A DNA stretch of 64,000 nucleotides from Kalmanozyma brasiliensis GHG001. Lineage: Eukaryota > Basidiomycota > Ustilaginomycetes > Ustilaginales. The notes below the pieces were generated by a model. That model searched no databases. It was not told the DNA's origin and was given only the letters and a program-made list of their open reading frames with translations. Both the position numbers and the translations under genes were made by a program. Below, piece by piece: positions 42,931-53,300 of this stretch; position 1 is the stretch's first letter; the number at the start of each line of letters is the position of its first letter. The stretch spans positions 248,001-312,000 of the forward strand of contig NW_015961955.1 of the NCBI RefSeq assembly GCF_000497045.1, in the 5' to 3' direction.

Positions 42931-45582
42931 ATGACCTCAAGTCAAGCTTCCTCTCCACCCAGCTACGCCAGCTCGGCAGACGAGGAATTCAGCTACGAAG
43001 CTAGACCCTCCACTTCTAGGCGTCCCGATGCTCGTCATCTCAACCTTCCACTCGATACCGCCTCGTATGCCAGACCAGAACCGCCGTCAAATGCTGCTTT
43101 CATCCAGCATCGTAATGCCACCACTCCTACCACTCCGAGCTTCAACCTCGCTTCCAATGGCATCTTTCACTCACGCGAACAATCCATCGACCCCGCCCCC
43201 ATGTCGCACGGCGGCTGGTCTCGCTCCAAATCTTCTCAGGCCAGGGACGTAAAGCACCGTCCTTCGCTCTACACGCATGGCAGGATGCTCTCGAATGACG
43301 CTGCAACCAACGGCATCTCGCTCCACTCCAACGGCCATGGCCATCACGACGAAAAGGCGGCTTGGTCCACAGGCTCGCGCTGGCCCTCGCTCCGATATCT
43401 GCTCTATACCCGCAAAGGTCGCAGGGAGATCCCGGACAAGGTGCGTGCCTGCGCTTCCAACCGATCCATCATTGCCATGGTACTTGGCCTCCTCGTCATT
43501 GCCGGCTTGTTCTTTGGGCCCTCGGCTCCCGTCGAGCGCGGCGTCAACGGACGCATCATCCCCAAACAGCGAGCTGCCGAGGCCGTCTTCCTCAACCACT
43601 GGATCGAACACGTCATCCACCACCCTGTCCGAGCCAGAGACAAAACCGGCTTCGCAGAGATGGGCTTGCGCACCGAAATGTACTCGCACCTCTTGCGCCA
43701 TCCCACCTTGCCCAACTTTGAGCGCATGGAACGCGCCCTCTGGCCGTTTGTCCCTGGCATCAACCAGCTCCGAAGCTGGTGGCAAGCCTCGGTCCAGGCA
43801 AAGGTGCTCCAGTACGATTCCGCTCCTTCTCCCAATGACGACTTAGAAGAGTACGACTCCCCCCTTCCCACCGAAAGGCTCCTCCCGCGTGCATTCCGCC
43901 GCGACAGCGAATACGGTATCGTCCGTGGTTCGCGCGGTATCGTCATGTCCCTTGGCTGGAAGGGCGCCGTCTTTGCCTCGCAGTTCATCTCGATCATTCG
44001 TGACAAGCATCGCAATGATATTCCTATCGAGCTCTACTACTACGGCGATTCTGATCTGCCTTCCAAGTATCGCGACTATCTCACCAAGGCTCATCGCAAC
44101 GTACGCTGCATCGACCTCGAGTCGCTTGGCCTCTTCGATCCCGACCTCACCCAGCTCAACCGTCAAGGATTCGCCATCAAGCCCTTCGCGATGCTTGCCA
44201 CCAACTTCACCGAGGTCATCTTGGCCGATGCCGACGCGATCTTGCTCGAAGACCCTGACCGCTTCTTTGAAGAACCGGGCTACATCGACTCGGGCACGCT
44301 CTTCTTCCACGATCGCGACCATCAGCGCAAAGGCGCCGATTACGTGGTCAACGAGTTCATGACCAACCAGCTTTCGCAACGAGGGCCCTCGCCTCGACTC
44401 GCCTCGAGCGAGTTCTGGAAGAAAAAGGGCATCTTCGAGCAGGAATCTGGCATTGTCGTGCTCGACAAGAGAAAGACCGACGTCTTTGCGGCTCTGCTCT
44501 TCACCTGCTGGCAAAACATGGGCGAGATCAGGAAAAAGACCACCTACAGGGTCTTCTGGGGTGACAAAGAGACCTTCTGGCTCGCATTCGAATTTTCAAA
44601 TTTCCCCTACTACTTTGTGCCGCGGTATGCACAGGCTATCGGAACGGTCAAGAAGGTCAGCCGCCAAGAAAAGGTCGAGAAGGTGGCGGCGGCCAAGGCC
44701 AAGCAGGAGATGATCAAGGGCGTCGAGGCCGCCAAGGACAAAGCCGCCAAGGTCGAGGTCTACCCGGAGGACCAGGAGGACGTGGCCAACGTGGAGACCG
44801 AGGAGGACGTTGCCAAAGAGGCCGGCAAGGACGTCGCTAAGGATGGCAAGAAGGATGTCAAGCAGGACGCTTTGAAGGACGTGGAAAAGATTGGCGACAA
44901 GGACGCTCAGAAGGCTGGCGAGAAGGTCGACGACAAGGACGCCAAGGACGGCGACAAGGTGGAGCCCGTCAAGAAAGGTCGAAAGGAGCGAAAGGCCGAA
45001 GAGAAGGCCGACGACAAGATTGTCCTCTTTGACGACGATGGCAATGCGGTCCCAGCTGGTGATGCCAAAGACGATCCGTTCCAAGAAGGCGCCGGCAACG
45101 TCCTCGGCGAACAGGGCGGAGCCGAGAAAGACCTCCAAGCTAAAGAGGAGCAGCTGGCAGCCACCGCGGCCGCCTCGATCCACGATCTCGAGGACGAGGA
45201 GTTCTGCTCCGAGCATCCATTGCACTTCCTCGGCGCCGACGTCGACGAAAATGGCGGCGACAATCTCGTCAAAGACCCGTTGCTGCTCGGCCGTCCAGCG
45301 TGGTTCAATGGCGGTATCCTGGCCGACAAGACCAAGGCAGGAAACGAGCCTGTCTACATCTCGCCCAACGCCTTCACTGTAGACGGTGCGTGGGAGTTCC
45401 TGTTCGAATCGGAACAGTGGTGCATCCGCAACTACACCAAGGGCAACCTGGACCAGTTTGGCCTCACGGCTAGGATCGAGGAGCTCGGAAAGGTCGCCGA
45501 GAAGGCTGAAGCCGCCTTCAGGTCGGTGATCCCCAAGCCGCAGAAGAAGAAGAAGAAGGGCAAGGCCGCGCAGCACGACTGA
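42931..45582 (+). CDS. MNN1-like (GT71) alpha-1,3-mannosyltransferase with Lys/Asp-rich insertion
   Basis: 883 residues. A long Ser/Pro-rich cytosolic region, a transmembrane segment at about 180-199 (IIAMVLGLLVIAGLFFG), then the GT71 catalytic domain. The DXD motif is D433-A-D435 in ILADADAILLEDPDRFF, followed by DSGTLFFHDRD, GIVVLDKRK and ETFWLAFEFSNFPYYFVPRYAQAIG. The family transfers alpha-1,3-mannose to glycans in the Golgi. Between about residues 573 and 755 a highly charged insertion of short Lys-Asp-Val/Ala repeats (KDVAKDGKKDVKQDALKDVE and similar) interrupts the domain before the final FCSEHPLHFLGAD, WFNGGILADKTKAG and YISPNAFTVDG blocks. The left paralogue has only a short Lys-rich stretch nearby. 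The C-terminus is a Lys-rich tail. Confidence 0.9.
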   Translation: MTSSQASSPPSYASSADEEFSYEARPSTSRRPDARHLNLPLDTASYARPEPPSNAAFIQHRNATTPTTPSFNLASNGIFHSREQSIDPAPMSHGGWSRSKSSQARDVKHRPSLYTHGRMLSNDAATNGISLHSNGHGHHDEKAAWSTGSRWPSLRYLLYTRKGRREIPDKVRACASNRSIIAMVLGLLVIAGLFFGPSAPVERGVNGRIIPKQRAAEAVFLNHWIEHVIHHPVRARDKTGFAEMGLRTEMYSHLLRHPTLPNFERMERALWPFVPGINQLRSWWQASVQAKVLQYDSAPSPNDDLEEYDSPLPTERLLPRAFRRDSEYGIVRGSRGIVMSLGWKGAVFASQFISIIRDKHRNDIPIELYYYGDSDLPSKYRDYLTKAHRNVRCIDLESLGLFDPDLTQLNRQGFAIKPFAMLATNFTEVILADADAILLEDPDRFFEEPGYIDSGTLFFHDRDHQRKGADYVVNEFMTNQLSQRGPSPRLASSEFWKKKGIFEQESGIVVLDKRKTDVFAALLFTCWQNMGEIRKKTTYRVFWGDKETFWLAFEFSNFPYYFVPRYAQAIGTVKKVSRQEKVEKVAAAKAKQEMIKGVEAAKDKAAKVEVYPEDQEDVANVETEEDVAKEAGKDVAKDGKKDVKQDALKDVEKIGDKDAQKAGEKVDDKDAKDGDKVEPVKKGRKERKAEEKADDKIVLFDDDGNAVPAGDAKDDPFQEGAGNVLGEQGGAEKDLQAKEEQLAATAAASIHDLEDEEFCSEHPLHFLGADVDENGGDNLVKDPLLLGRPAWFNGGILADKTKAGNEPVYISPNAFTVDGAWEFLFESEQWCIRNYTKGNLDQFGLTARIEELGKVAEKAEAAFRSVIPKPQKKKKKGKAAQHD

Positions 45583-45754
45583 GTGCGGCCCGCTCCATGG
45601 CACTCGTTCGAAAAGCTTTTTTCCTCTGTCACATTTGCATTTGTCCTGTTTCCTCGCATACATTCGTTCATTCCGTCTATCACAATCCATGCTCGTTGAT
45701 CACTCGGAACACCCTGCGATGTGAACTGTGAGGCTTATGGATGTCCATTGCATG

Positions 45755-47125
45755 CTAAACTTTCGGCTCGGGCTTGACACTGAACCCGTCCGCCTGCGGG
45801 ACGTCGTCGTCGTCGGAATCGACCCCATCCTTTCTGGCCCTCTTCCCATTCCCCTCCTCGCCATCCTCGCCCTCGGCCTGTCTCTTCCTGTACAACCTCG
45901 ACCCAGGCGTATTCTCGGGGTTCATACACGCCTTTTGTCTCGCATCGATGGCCTTGATCCGCTCTAGATCCTCGGCGCCCTTGCCCTGGCCCGTGTAACC
46001 GCCCGTCTCGCGCTCGGTGATCATGGCCTCGATCTCGTCGAGCACGCGCTCCAGTTCTTCCCGCGTCATTCCCAGCGGCTGCGCCTCGAGCAGTGCGTCG
46101 TCGAACTCAACCGTTGCCGGGTCGATCGGTGTCGGCGTCTCTTCCACCTGCGTTTTGGCTCCCAGTTTGGCTTTCGACCTCCGCGCGAGTGCCTGTTTGA
46201 CCTTAGTTGCTCGTACCACCTCCGCCTCCCTCACCGCTTGTCGCTTCTTCTTTCCCTCCAGGGCGGCTTTTCGGGCAAGCTGCGTCTTCTGATCGAGCCA
46301 CAACCCTACCACTTCCCTTCCGCGCTCGCCCGTGGCCCGCACGCACGCAAGCGCGATCTGACTGGGCGTATACACAAATTCGGCGTCGGTCAATCTCGCC
46401 GTCCCCAACTTTCCCCTCGCTCCCTCCGCCAGCTCCCTCACCTCCTCCCTCCCCACCCCCACATCCTGAACATCCAACAACAACCCATACAGCGACCGAT
46501 GAGCCCCCCTCACGCCATATTCAAAACCCAAACTCTGACTCACCAAGAACTCCAATCCCAATACCGTCCGTCGATTCTCCTCGACCACAGCTTTATCGCT
46601 TGCCTGCTTGCCGGCGAGCTTTCTCGCAAACTCCCCCAGATTCAGTGGGTAGTTCTCCGTCTTACTCGCCAAGAAGATGCACGTTATGACGAGAGACTTG
46701 GGATGGAAATCCATGACGGTGTTGCGAAGGTAGAAGCGCTTGACGTAGGTGGTGGCGGTGGCTTCGACGAGTTCGGGTAGACGTAGGGCATGGGTGATGG
46801 CCGAGATCTTGACCAGGTAGTATGCGATGAGGGACTGCTCCTCTTCCACAGTCAAAAAAGGCGGTGCGGGGGTGGAAGAGGACTCGGCCGCCCAGAGGGC
46901 GGTCAGACGCTCCCGAGCGGTGGAATTAGCATTGGAGCGAATGGAAGATAGGGTAGGGAGGGAGAAGCGCCAGTTGCGCGCTTGAGAGGTCTGCGCATAG
47001 AGAGAGGTGGGTCCGAATGGGGGTGGGGTATGAGGTGTTGAGGGGAGGGTGATGGGCCGCATGGATGCAGTGCTGTACGATGGACCGGCGACTCCTTCCG
47101 CCAACTCGGAGGCGATGTCTGCCAT
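45755..47125 (-). CDS. Cyclin H homologue (TFIIH/CAK cyclin, Ccl1-like)
   Basis: 456 residues. It contains an N-terminal segment with RNWRFSLPTLSSIR and LTVEEEQSLIAYYLVKI, then a cyclin fold: LRLPELVEATATTYVKRFYLRNTVMD and PKSLVITCIFLASKTENYPLNLGEF are classic cyclin H/C motifs, followed by a second cyclin repeat (FVYTPSQIALACVRA). Cyclin H pairs with Cdk7 (Kin28) to phosphorylate the RNA polymerase II tail in TFIIH. The C-terminal third is charged and low-complexity, with nuclear-type basic clusters. The frame extends 30 codons upstream of the chosen ATG from a non-ATG codon; MADIASEL is taken as the start. It converges with the right GT71 gene (172 bp apart). Confidence 0.85.
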   Translation of the reverse strand: MADIASELAEGVAGPSYSTASMRPITLPSTPHTPPPFGPTSLYAQTSQARNWRFSLPTLSSIRSNANSTARERLTALWAAESSSTPAPPFLTVEEEQSLIAYYLVKISAITHALRLPELVEATATTYVKRFYLRNTVMDFHPKSLVITCIFLASKTENYPLNLGEFARKLAGKQASDKAVVEENRRTVLGLEFLVSQSLGFEYGVRGAHRSLYGLLLDVQDVGVGREEVRELAEGARGKLGTARLTDAEFVYTPSQIALACVRATGERGREVVGLWLDQKTQLARKAALEGKKKRQAVREAEVVRATKVKQALARRSKAKLGAKTQVEETPTPIDPATVEFDDALLEAQPLGMTREELERVLDEIEAMITERETGGYTGQGKGAEDLERIKAIDARQKACMNPENTPGSRLYRKRQAEGEDGEEGNGKRARKDGVDSDDDDVPQADGFSVKPEPKV

Positions 47126-50100
47126 TGTGTTCGGCGGCCTCTGCTGAGAGAGCAGCGTTCGGTCAGGGCAGGATGGAGGTGGTAAGGAGAGGCAGGAAGG
47201 GGTTGAACTGAGCACCCTTGAGAAGATCGTGTGGAGGCTCAGGCGGCGGTTGCACGTGACTGGTAGATCTGAAGATGGACCCTTGACCGATGTGAGAGGT
47301 ATCGGGTTGGCTGGATTTTGTGCGCCATTTTCGTGCCTTCTTTTTTCTCAGCTCATAACGAAGCGCGAATGAATCCAAGCCGGCGGATTGAGCTGCCTCT
47401 CTGGCCCTCGGATGAAGCTCACCACACCCAACGCCCTTGCTTGGCGGCTGTTCCGCCCTCTCGTCGTATCGCGAATCACATCAGCACGTTCTGCGCTGCA
47501 CACGGACTCAGTCGACTGTAGACGGTCCAAGCCCGACGATTTCGGACGAATCCGCCCAGGGTACGATCGGGAGGCGTCCAAATCGCGATTCGAGTCGGCG
47601 TGGCGCGATAATCACGGCAAAGGAGAAAGACGGCCCTCGGCCTGCTGCGAAGGATCGACGTTGCATGCCTTTCATCACCGGAGCCAGCGGTGACACACGG
47701 CGTCAGCAGGCCCCTCCCGAAGCGGAGCGGAGACAAGGGCGGGTCAGGCGAAGATCAATCCAATGCCAATCAAAAGAAGAAGTCAACAGAAAAAAAGCGT
47801 CGTCGGGTTGAGCAGCTCTTGGCATGCAGGTGGGGAGCCAGCGGGCTGCCAGCGAACCGACCGTCGGTGCGGTCAAGCGAGGATGTCGCTTGCACGCGTT
47901 GGCAAGCGCCGAATCGCCACGCTGAGACAAAGCACGCGATGCGAGGATGAGAGGTGCCGAGTTGCAGATCTGCAAAAAGGTTGCGTTGCGTTCGATTCAT
48001 CTTCTGTTGCTTGCCATTGAGCTGACAAGTTGCCGTGGTCGACGCGGTCGAAGTCGCCGCAGAAGGCTACTGTATTGTTGCCATCGAGCCCACTGCCGGT
48101 CAAGTTCAGGGGGATGTGCCAAGCCTTTCGTGCTCTTCGGCGAGACTCGTCCGACGTCAGTCGAAGGGACAATTGCAATAGCATAAGCATGAGCACCAGC
48201 GGCAACTCAGACCAAAGGGGACGACGGGCGCGGCGGCGGCGGTTGAAAATGCAATCAAGCCAAGGCGATCATGTGTGCCTTTCTCGCAGATCCAAAAGGG
48301 TGTACTGTAGTTGGGTGATGGACTGCACCTTGGCTCGGCATGCCTCGGTGTGGACCAACGCGGGAGAGGAGTCCGGCTGAAGTGCTAGCGCCGGACTTTA
48401 TCGCTCTAGTCTACTCCACGATTGCCTCTTGTATCGAGCCGTTCCGTGCCAAGTCGCCATTGTTGAGCCAGAGCCTGACACTTCCGTTCTGGTGGGGAAC
48501 GCCATTGTTCGAGCTGCAGGTCAGAGATTGACTATTCGACAGGAATGGAGAAAGTGTCGAGGAGCATCCGAGGCGAGGAAAGGATCGTCGCCGAGCGTCT
48601 GTGGATGACAGTTCGCCGAGGCAGAGTGAAACCAACACTTCGCCCAGGCACTGGACCAGAGGGTCAGAAATTCTGTGTTGTTTGCAAACACGCGACGGTT
48701 CTTCTTTGCTGTCAACAAGAAGAAAACGCGAAACAGAGCGCGCGCGGTTCAACTCACAGCCTTGCGTGATTGCAACTGAGCCGTATGGATGCACCGCTGG
48801 CTAGCTGGTCGGTTCACCTTCCGACAGCCACTCACGCGCTGACCTGCTATGGCATGTACCAACGCTCGGACACTCCGAGCCTTGACGCTCGCTCCAGATG
48901 ACAAACATGCAACACGCAAACTCAGCTCAGCTCAGCTTCCCGGAAGAGCCGGCGCAGCATGTAGAGCAGCCCACCATGCTGGTCTTCCTCGCGGCAGGGC
49001 GAGCCGTCAGAGGGAGGGCGTATGTGCCTGCGTTGCGTAACAATGGGATGCGGCTGGCGTATGACTTGTAGCTGCTGCTGCTGCTGGTTCAAAGGGGCCC
49101 GTCTGTCGGAGTGCAAGCATGGCCCTGCATATCGCAAATCATGTGCACAATAACACTCTCTCATTCACCGCGCCTCGCCATGCGGTTTCGGCTTGGGACC
49201 TTTGTCTCCATCTGCTGTTCTTTGAGTCTTCCGATGCTGCCTCTCTTCATAGCCAATGCTTCACCGCCCCGTCTTGAATGAACAGCTGAAGAGCACGACG
49301 AGGTGTACGACAAACTTAGACGGCTTGTCGTGCCTCTAAGGCGAGGATTGTGCTTTTTTGGTTTCGCAGTGTGCTGCCTGTGAATTGATTTGAATTTCCT
49401 TTTGCCTTTTCTTTTTATGATTCGGCTGCAGGAGGGTGAGCTGGCTGGCTGCCTGTCGTGCCTGCCTGCCGGGCTATTTCGTGGCTGCCGCTTTGCCGCT
49501 CAACGACCCTCATTGTCGCGCCTGTTGCTCGAGCTGCTCCTCATCCTCATCCTCTCTTGCTCAGCTAGCCACGTCCGCTAGAGCCTTCCCTCGTCCATCA
49601 TCGTACCTTGCTTCGGCTCCTTCCAACCACACTTTCGTGATCCTACGGCATCGCCTTCGGCTGCATCTCATCGCAACATCTCTCCTCTCAACCTTCACCA
49701 CGCTCCGTTTGTCTGCCTCTCGCGGGCCGCTCCTGCAGTCTCTGCCTCACTTTTAAAGCCTTCCACCTTCACCACGCCATCTGTTACCCCTTCTTGCTTT
49801 GCACCTCATCTTTGTGCAACACTCGGCTCCCTCAGCTCACACTGCCACGTCCTCGACCCCATCGCGCCACTTTACTCAGGTCTCTCCAACATCGTTCTGT
49901 CCGAGTCTCAGCCTTCCAAGGTCGCCCTACTACCTTCTTCATCGTCGTCAACTTGATCGACGTCGTCTTCGCGTCCTGATACACCGTCTTATCAGCCCGC
50001 TGCAGCACCAACTTGCTACTATTCGCACCTCACTTCTCGACTTCGTTACTCACGCCAACCAGGCGCATCACAATCGGAATCGCATACTCAAGCAGCCCGG

Positions 50101-50364
50101 AACCTCAACTCGCATTCGTCTCGAAGTCACGCCTGAAGCAGCATTGACGTGCTCGACATTGCAATTTCGGAAGCTGGTCCTTCTTCGTCTCGCTGTTCGC
50201 TCACTCCCGGGGTCAGATCACGCCTTCATCTCTGGCGCGCCTCCCCGGTCTTGCTTAATTGCTCCATCTCCGGTGCCCGGTTGGCGTTGCTTCATTTCGT
50301 GACGCATCCGCCCACTTCACCCGCAAACGCCCGTCTGTCTCGCACCCCTCCCACCTTCATCACC
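47126..50364. other. 3.2-kb divergent gene-poor interval with long leader
   Basis: No convincing gene between the starts of cyclin H and the TBC protein. The right 800 bp (about 49560-50364) are strongly pyrimidine-rich and C/T-biased, typical of a long 5' leader for the TBC gene. A (GCT)n run lies at 49071-49086. The coding frame of the TBC gene is open back to 50149, but without an ATG. Confidence 0.5.
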
Positions 50365-53300
50365 ATGGACGCGCACACCCTCAACGCATGGACCCGCTTT
50401 GCCCTTCAAAAGGGCGGCATCGGCTCGTGCACCGCCCTCATCGACAATCCTGCCACAGAACCAGAGGATCTTATGTTCATGGCAGGCGAGAAGATCATCG
50501 TCCTTCGTAGACTCGACGACGACGCAAGCACCCACGACTCCTACGCCCGCCCCACCAGCAGCACTAGCGCATCCCTCAAGACGCTGCCCGAATCCGAAGC
50601 CTGGTTCCTCGGATACTGCGAAGGCGTCGTCGGTCGGTTCAAAGGCGCTCACGTTCAATTCCACGGTCGCCTCAAAAAGCCCGTCTTGATGCGACGCAGC
50701 GCAGCAGGTAGCATACGCGACTCTAGCATGCGTCCCATGTCCAAGAGCGAGGCTGCCAAGATGCATCTCTCCCAGGTGCCCGCAGGCATCCCCTTCACTG
50801 CCGTCAACTCGGATGGCGAGGAGGACTCGGGCATCCTTTCACCTGTTGATCGAAGCACCCAAATGCTTTCTTTGCCCACTCCGCCCTCGGCTGGATCGCT
50901 CACTTCATCTTCCAACGTCCGCACCCCTGCAGGCGCGGGGACTACAGCGGCGTTCAAACAGGGCAGGTTCGGTCTCAACACGCCCCCACCTTCGGATGAA
51001 GACCATCTCCGCAAGCAACCCGTCCCACAAAGGCCGAGCCTGCAAGACGACGATGAGGATTCCGACGATTCCACCTCGATGCTTCCGTGGGCAAGACACA
51101 GTCGGGCAAGCAGCAACGCCTCGTCCGCTGGCCCCGCTTCCAAGCCGGTCGCAGTGACCACCCGCAATGGTTCGCTCATACGCCCCGTCGCACCCTCCCG
51201 CTCTTCATCTGTCTCGAGCAATTTGCCCACCATTCAGCAAATGCCGCCTTCGCCTATCTCGTCTACCGAATCGCCCGTTGCCCTCGAGCCGGACATGACG
51301 CTCCCTTCCATCACCACCACGTCCAGCTCGCGTTCCAACTCTCGTTCGGGCAACACGTCCGGCTCGACCACGCTGCCAGGCGCCAGCACGCCAGCCGACT
51401 TCTCGCGGACCTCCTTCACCTCGTCCAACAGCACCGTCTCCACCAACGACGACTCGGACGACGAGCAAGCCATCGAGAACCGACGCCGCGACTACGCGCT
51501 GTCCATCTACGACGTCTACGGACGAGACTCGGTCGCGTTCCCCAACTTTGACTTTCGTCAACACGGTAGCAACTCATCGCTCGCCAAGCTGGCTGCTTCC
51601 AAGTCCAAAGATTCGCTTTACGTGCCTAGCCAACGCTCGTCGAGCGCCACGGATGACAGGCTGCAGCTCCCGCCATCGCCTCAGCAGCGACCTCAGCATT
51701 TGCGCCCGCAGCAGCCACCAGCAGTTGCGTCTGAGAACGCGTCAGCTCCGCGCCAGCAGCAGCAGCAGGGGCAGCAGCAACAGCCACCCATGCAGCAGGT
51801 ACTGCAACCACGTCGCCCGGGTCAGCTCACCATCTCGGCTCCCGGCGATCCCATGATTCCTGCCGCATTGCGATCGCCATCCGGGCGTCGTCCCAACATG
51901 GCACCGGATCCGAGATCGACCGGCGTCCATGGTGCGCGTGTCCCGCCCAACATGGCTTCGAGCTTGCGTCGTCAAGTCGAGACGCCGCCTGCCACGACGG
52001 CAGCCACTCCGGTCTCGCCTCTCGACGCCGCAGGCGCCGCTCTTGCCGGCCACCCGGCTGCGGGCCCTCCTCCGAGCATGCGTGGGCCTGGAGCCTTTGA
52101 TCCGCGTCGTCGACCTTCGGGTCCCAACACGACACCTCCCGCTCGCATGCAGCCGAATGGTCTGCCTCCCATCTTCACGGGAGCTCCGGGAGCATCCATG
52201 TCCTCCACCGCGACAACATCAAACTCAGGCTCTAGCTCGTCGCCACCCGGCTCTGCTGGCACCTACAATAGCCAAGACCCTGCCAGCCTTCATCGCCCCG
52301 GCTTTGCCGAGGCGCGTGATCGTCGTCGATCCGTGTCTATTGGCACCCCCAACAAGGTTGAGAACCTTGAGTTTAACCAACGCGTAGAAGGCATGCCCGG
52401 CACTTCGCCCGAAGCGTTGCCATCGCCTCCCATGCTTCCTGGACTCGACTCGGCTGGACGGCCCAACTTCCGCACTTCGGCTGGCTCGGCACGCTCGCGC
52501 ACCGGCCCAGCGACGTCACCTGGACTCGGACCCACGCGAGCCTCTTCAGACCGTCTCTCGGAGCGCGAGAGGGCGCATTCGGGCCAAGGCTCTGGGCTTC
52601 TGCGCAAGAACCCGTCCAATCCCACTCCCGGTCTTCACGGTGGAAGTGGTCTTCATGGACTCGCACCCATGACGAGGAGCATGAGCCCTATGAGTCAACT
52701 CAGCGCACCTTCGCCCATCATGGACGGAAGTCGACGTGGCAGCGCTGCCAGCACCGGCGCCTTCTCCACGGGTCCTCGCAGCCCTCAAGTCCGCAGCCCG
52801 CTCGGCTTCGCGATGCAATCGACGCCCTCATCGGCTCCTGTGACGCCTCACAGTGCCGGCCCACACTCGAACGGGTTCTTTGGTGGCCCTCCCTCGCGCG
52901 GCTCGGTGTCGAGCGCCTCCGGGATGCCTCCAAATGGCTTTGACGCCATGGGCTTCATCATCGAGCCCGGCGTGCCTCCTTGTATGCCACTGTCCGACGA
53001 GCCTGAACTGCGCGAGAAGTGGGCTTCGGTGCTCAACGAGAACGACGTCGTGGCTGCCAAGAAGAGCCGAAAGGTCAAGAAGCTGGTGCGAACGGGTGTC
53101 CCCGCTTCGATGCGCCGCGACGTGTGGCTCTTCCTCGCCGAAGCGTCGGTGCGTCGACGACCTGGTCTCTTCGAGCAGCTCTGCAAGACGTCGCAAGCGG
53201 CTAAGGGCAAGAAGGGGAAGGAGGAGGCGTACGACACGATCGAGAAGGATCTCCACCGAACGCTGCCGGACCACCGCTTGTTTATGGGCGACAACGCCAC

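Noticed and set aside
50149..50364. 72-codon N-terminal extension of the TBC protein
   Set aside because: No ATG in the extension; the sequence is a pyrimidine-rich leader. Near-cognate initiation is possible but unsupported.
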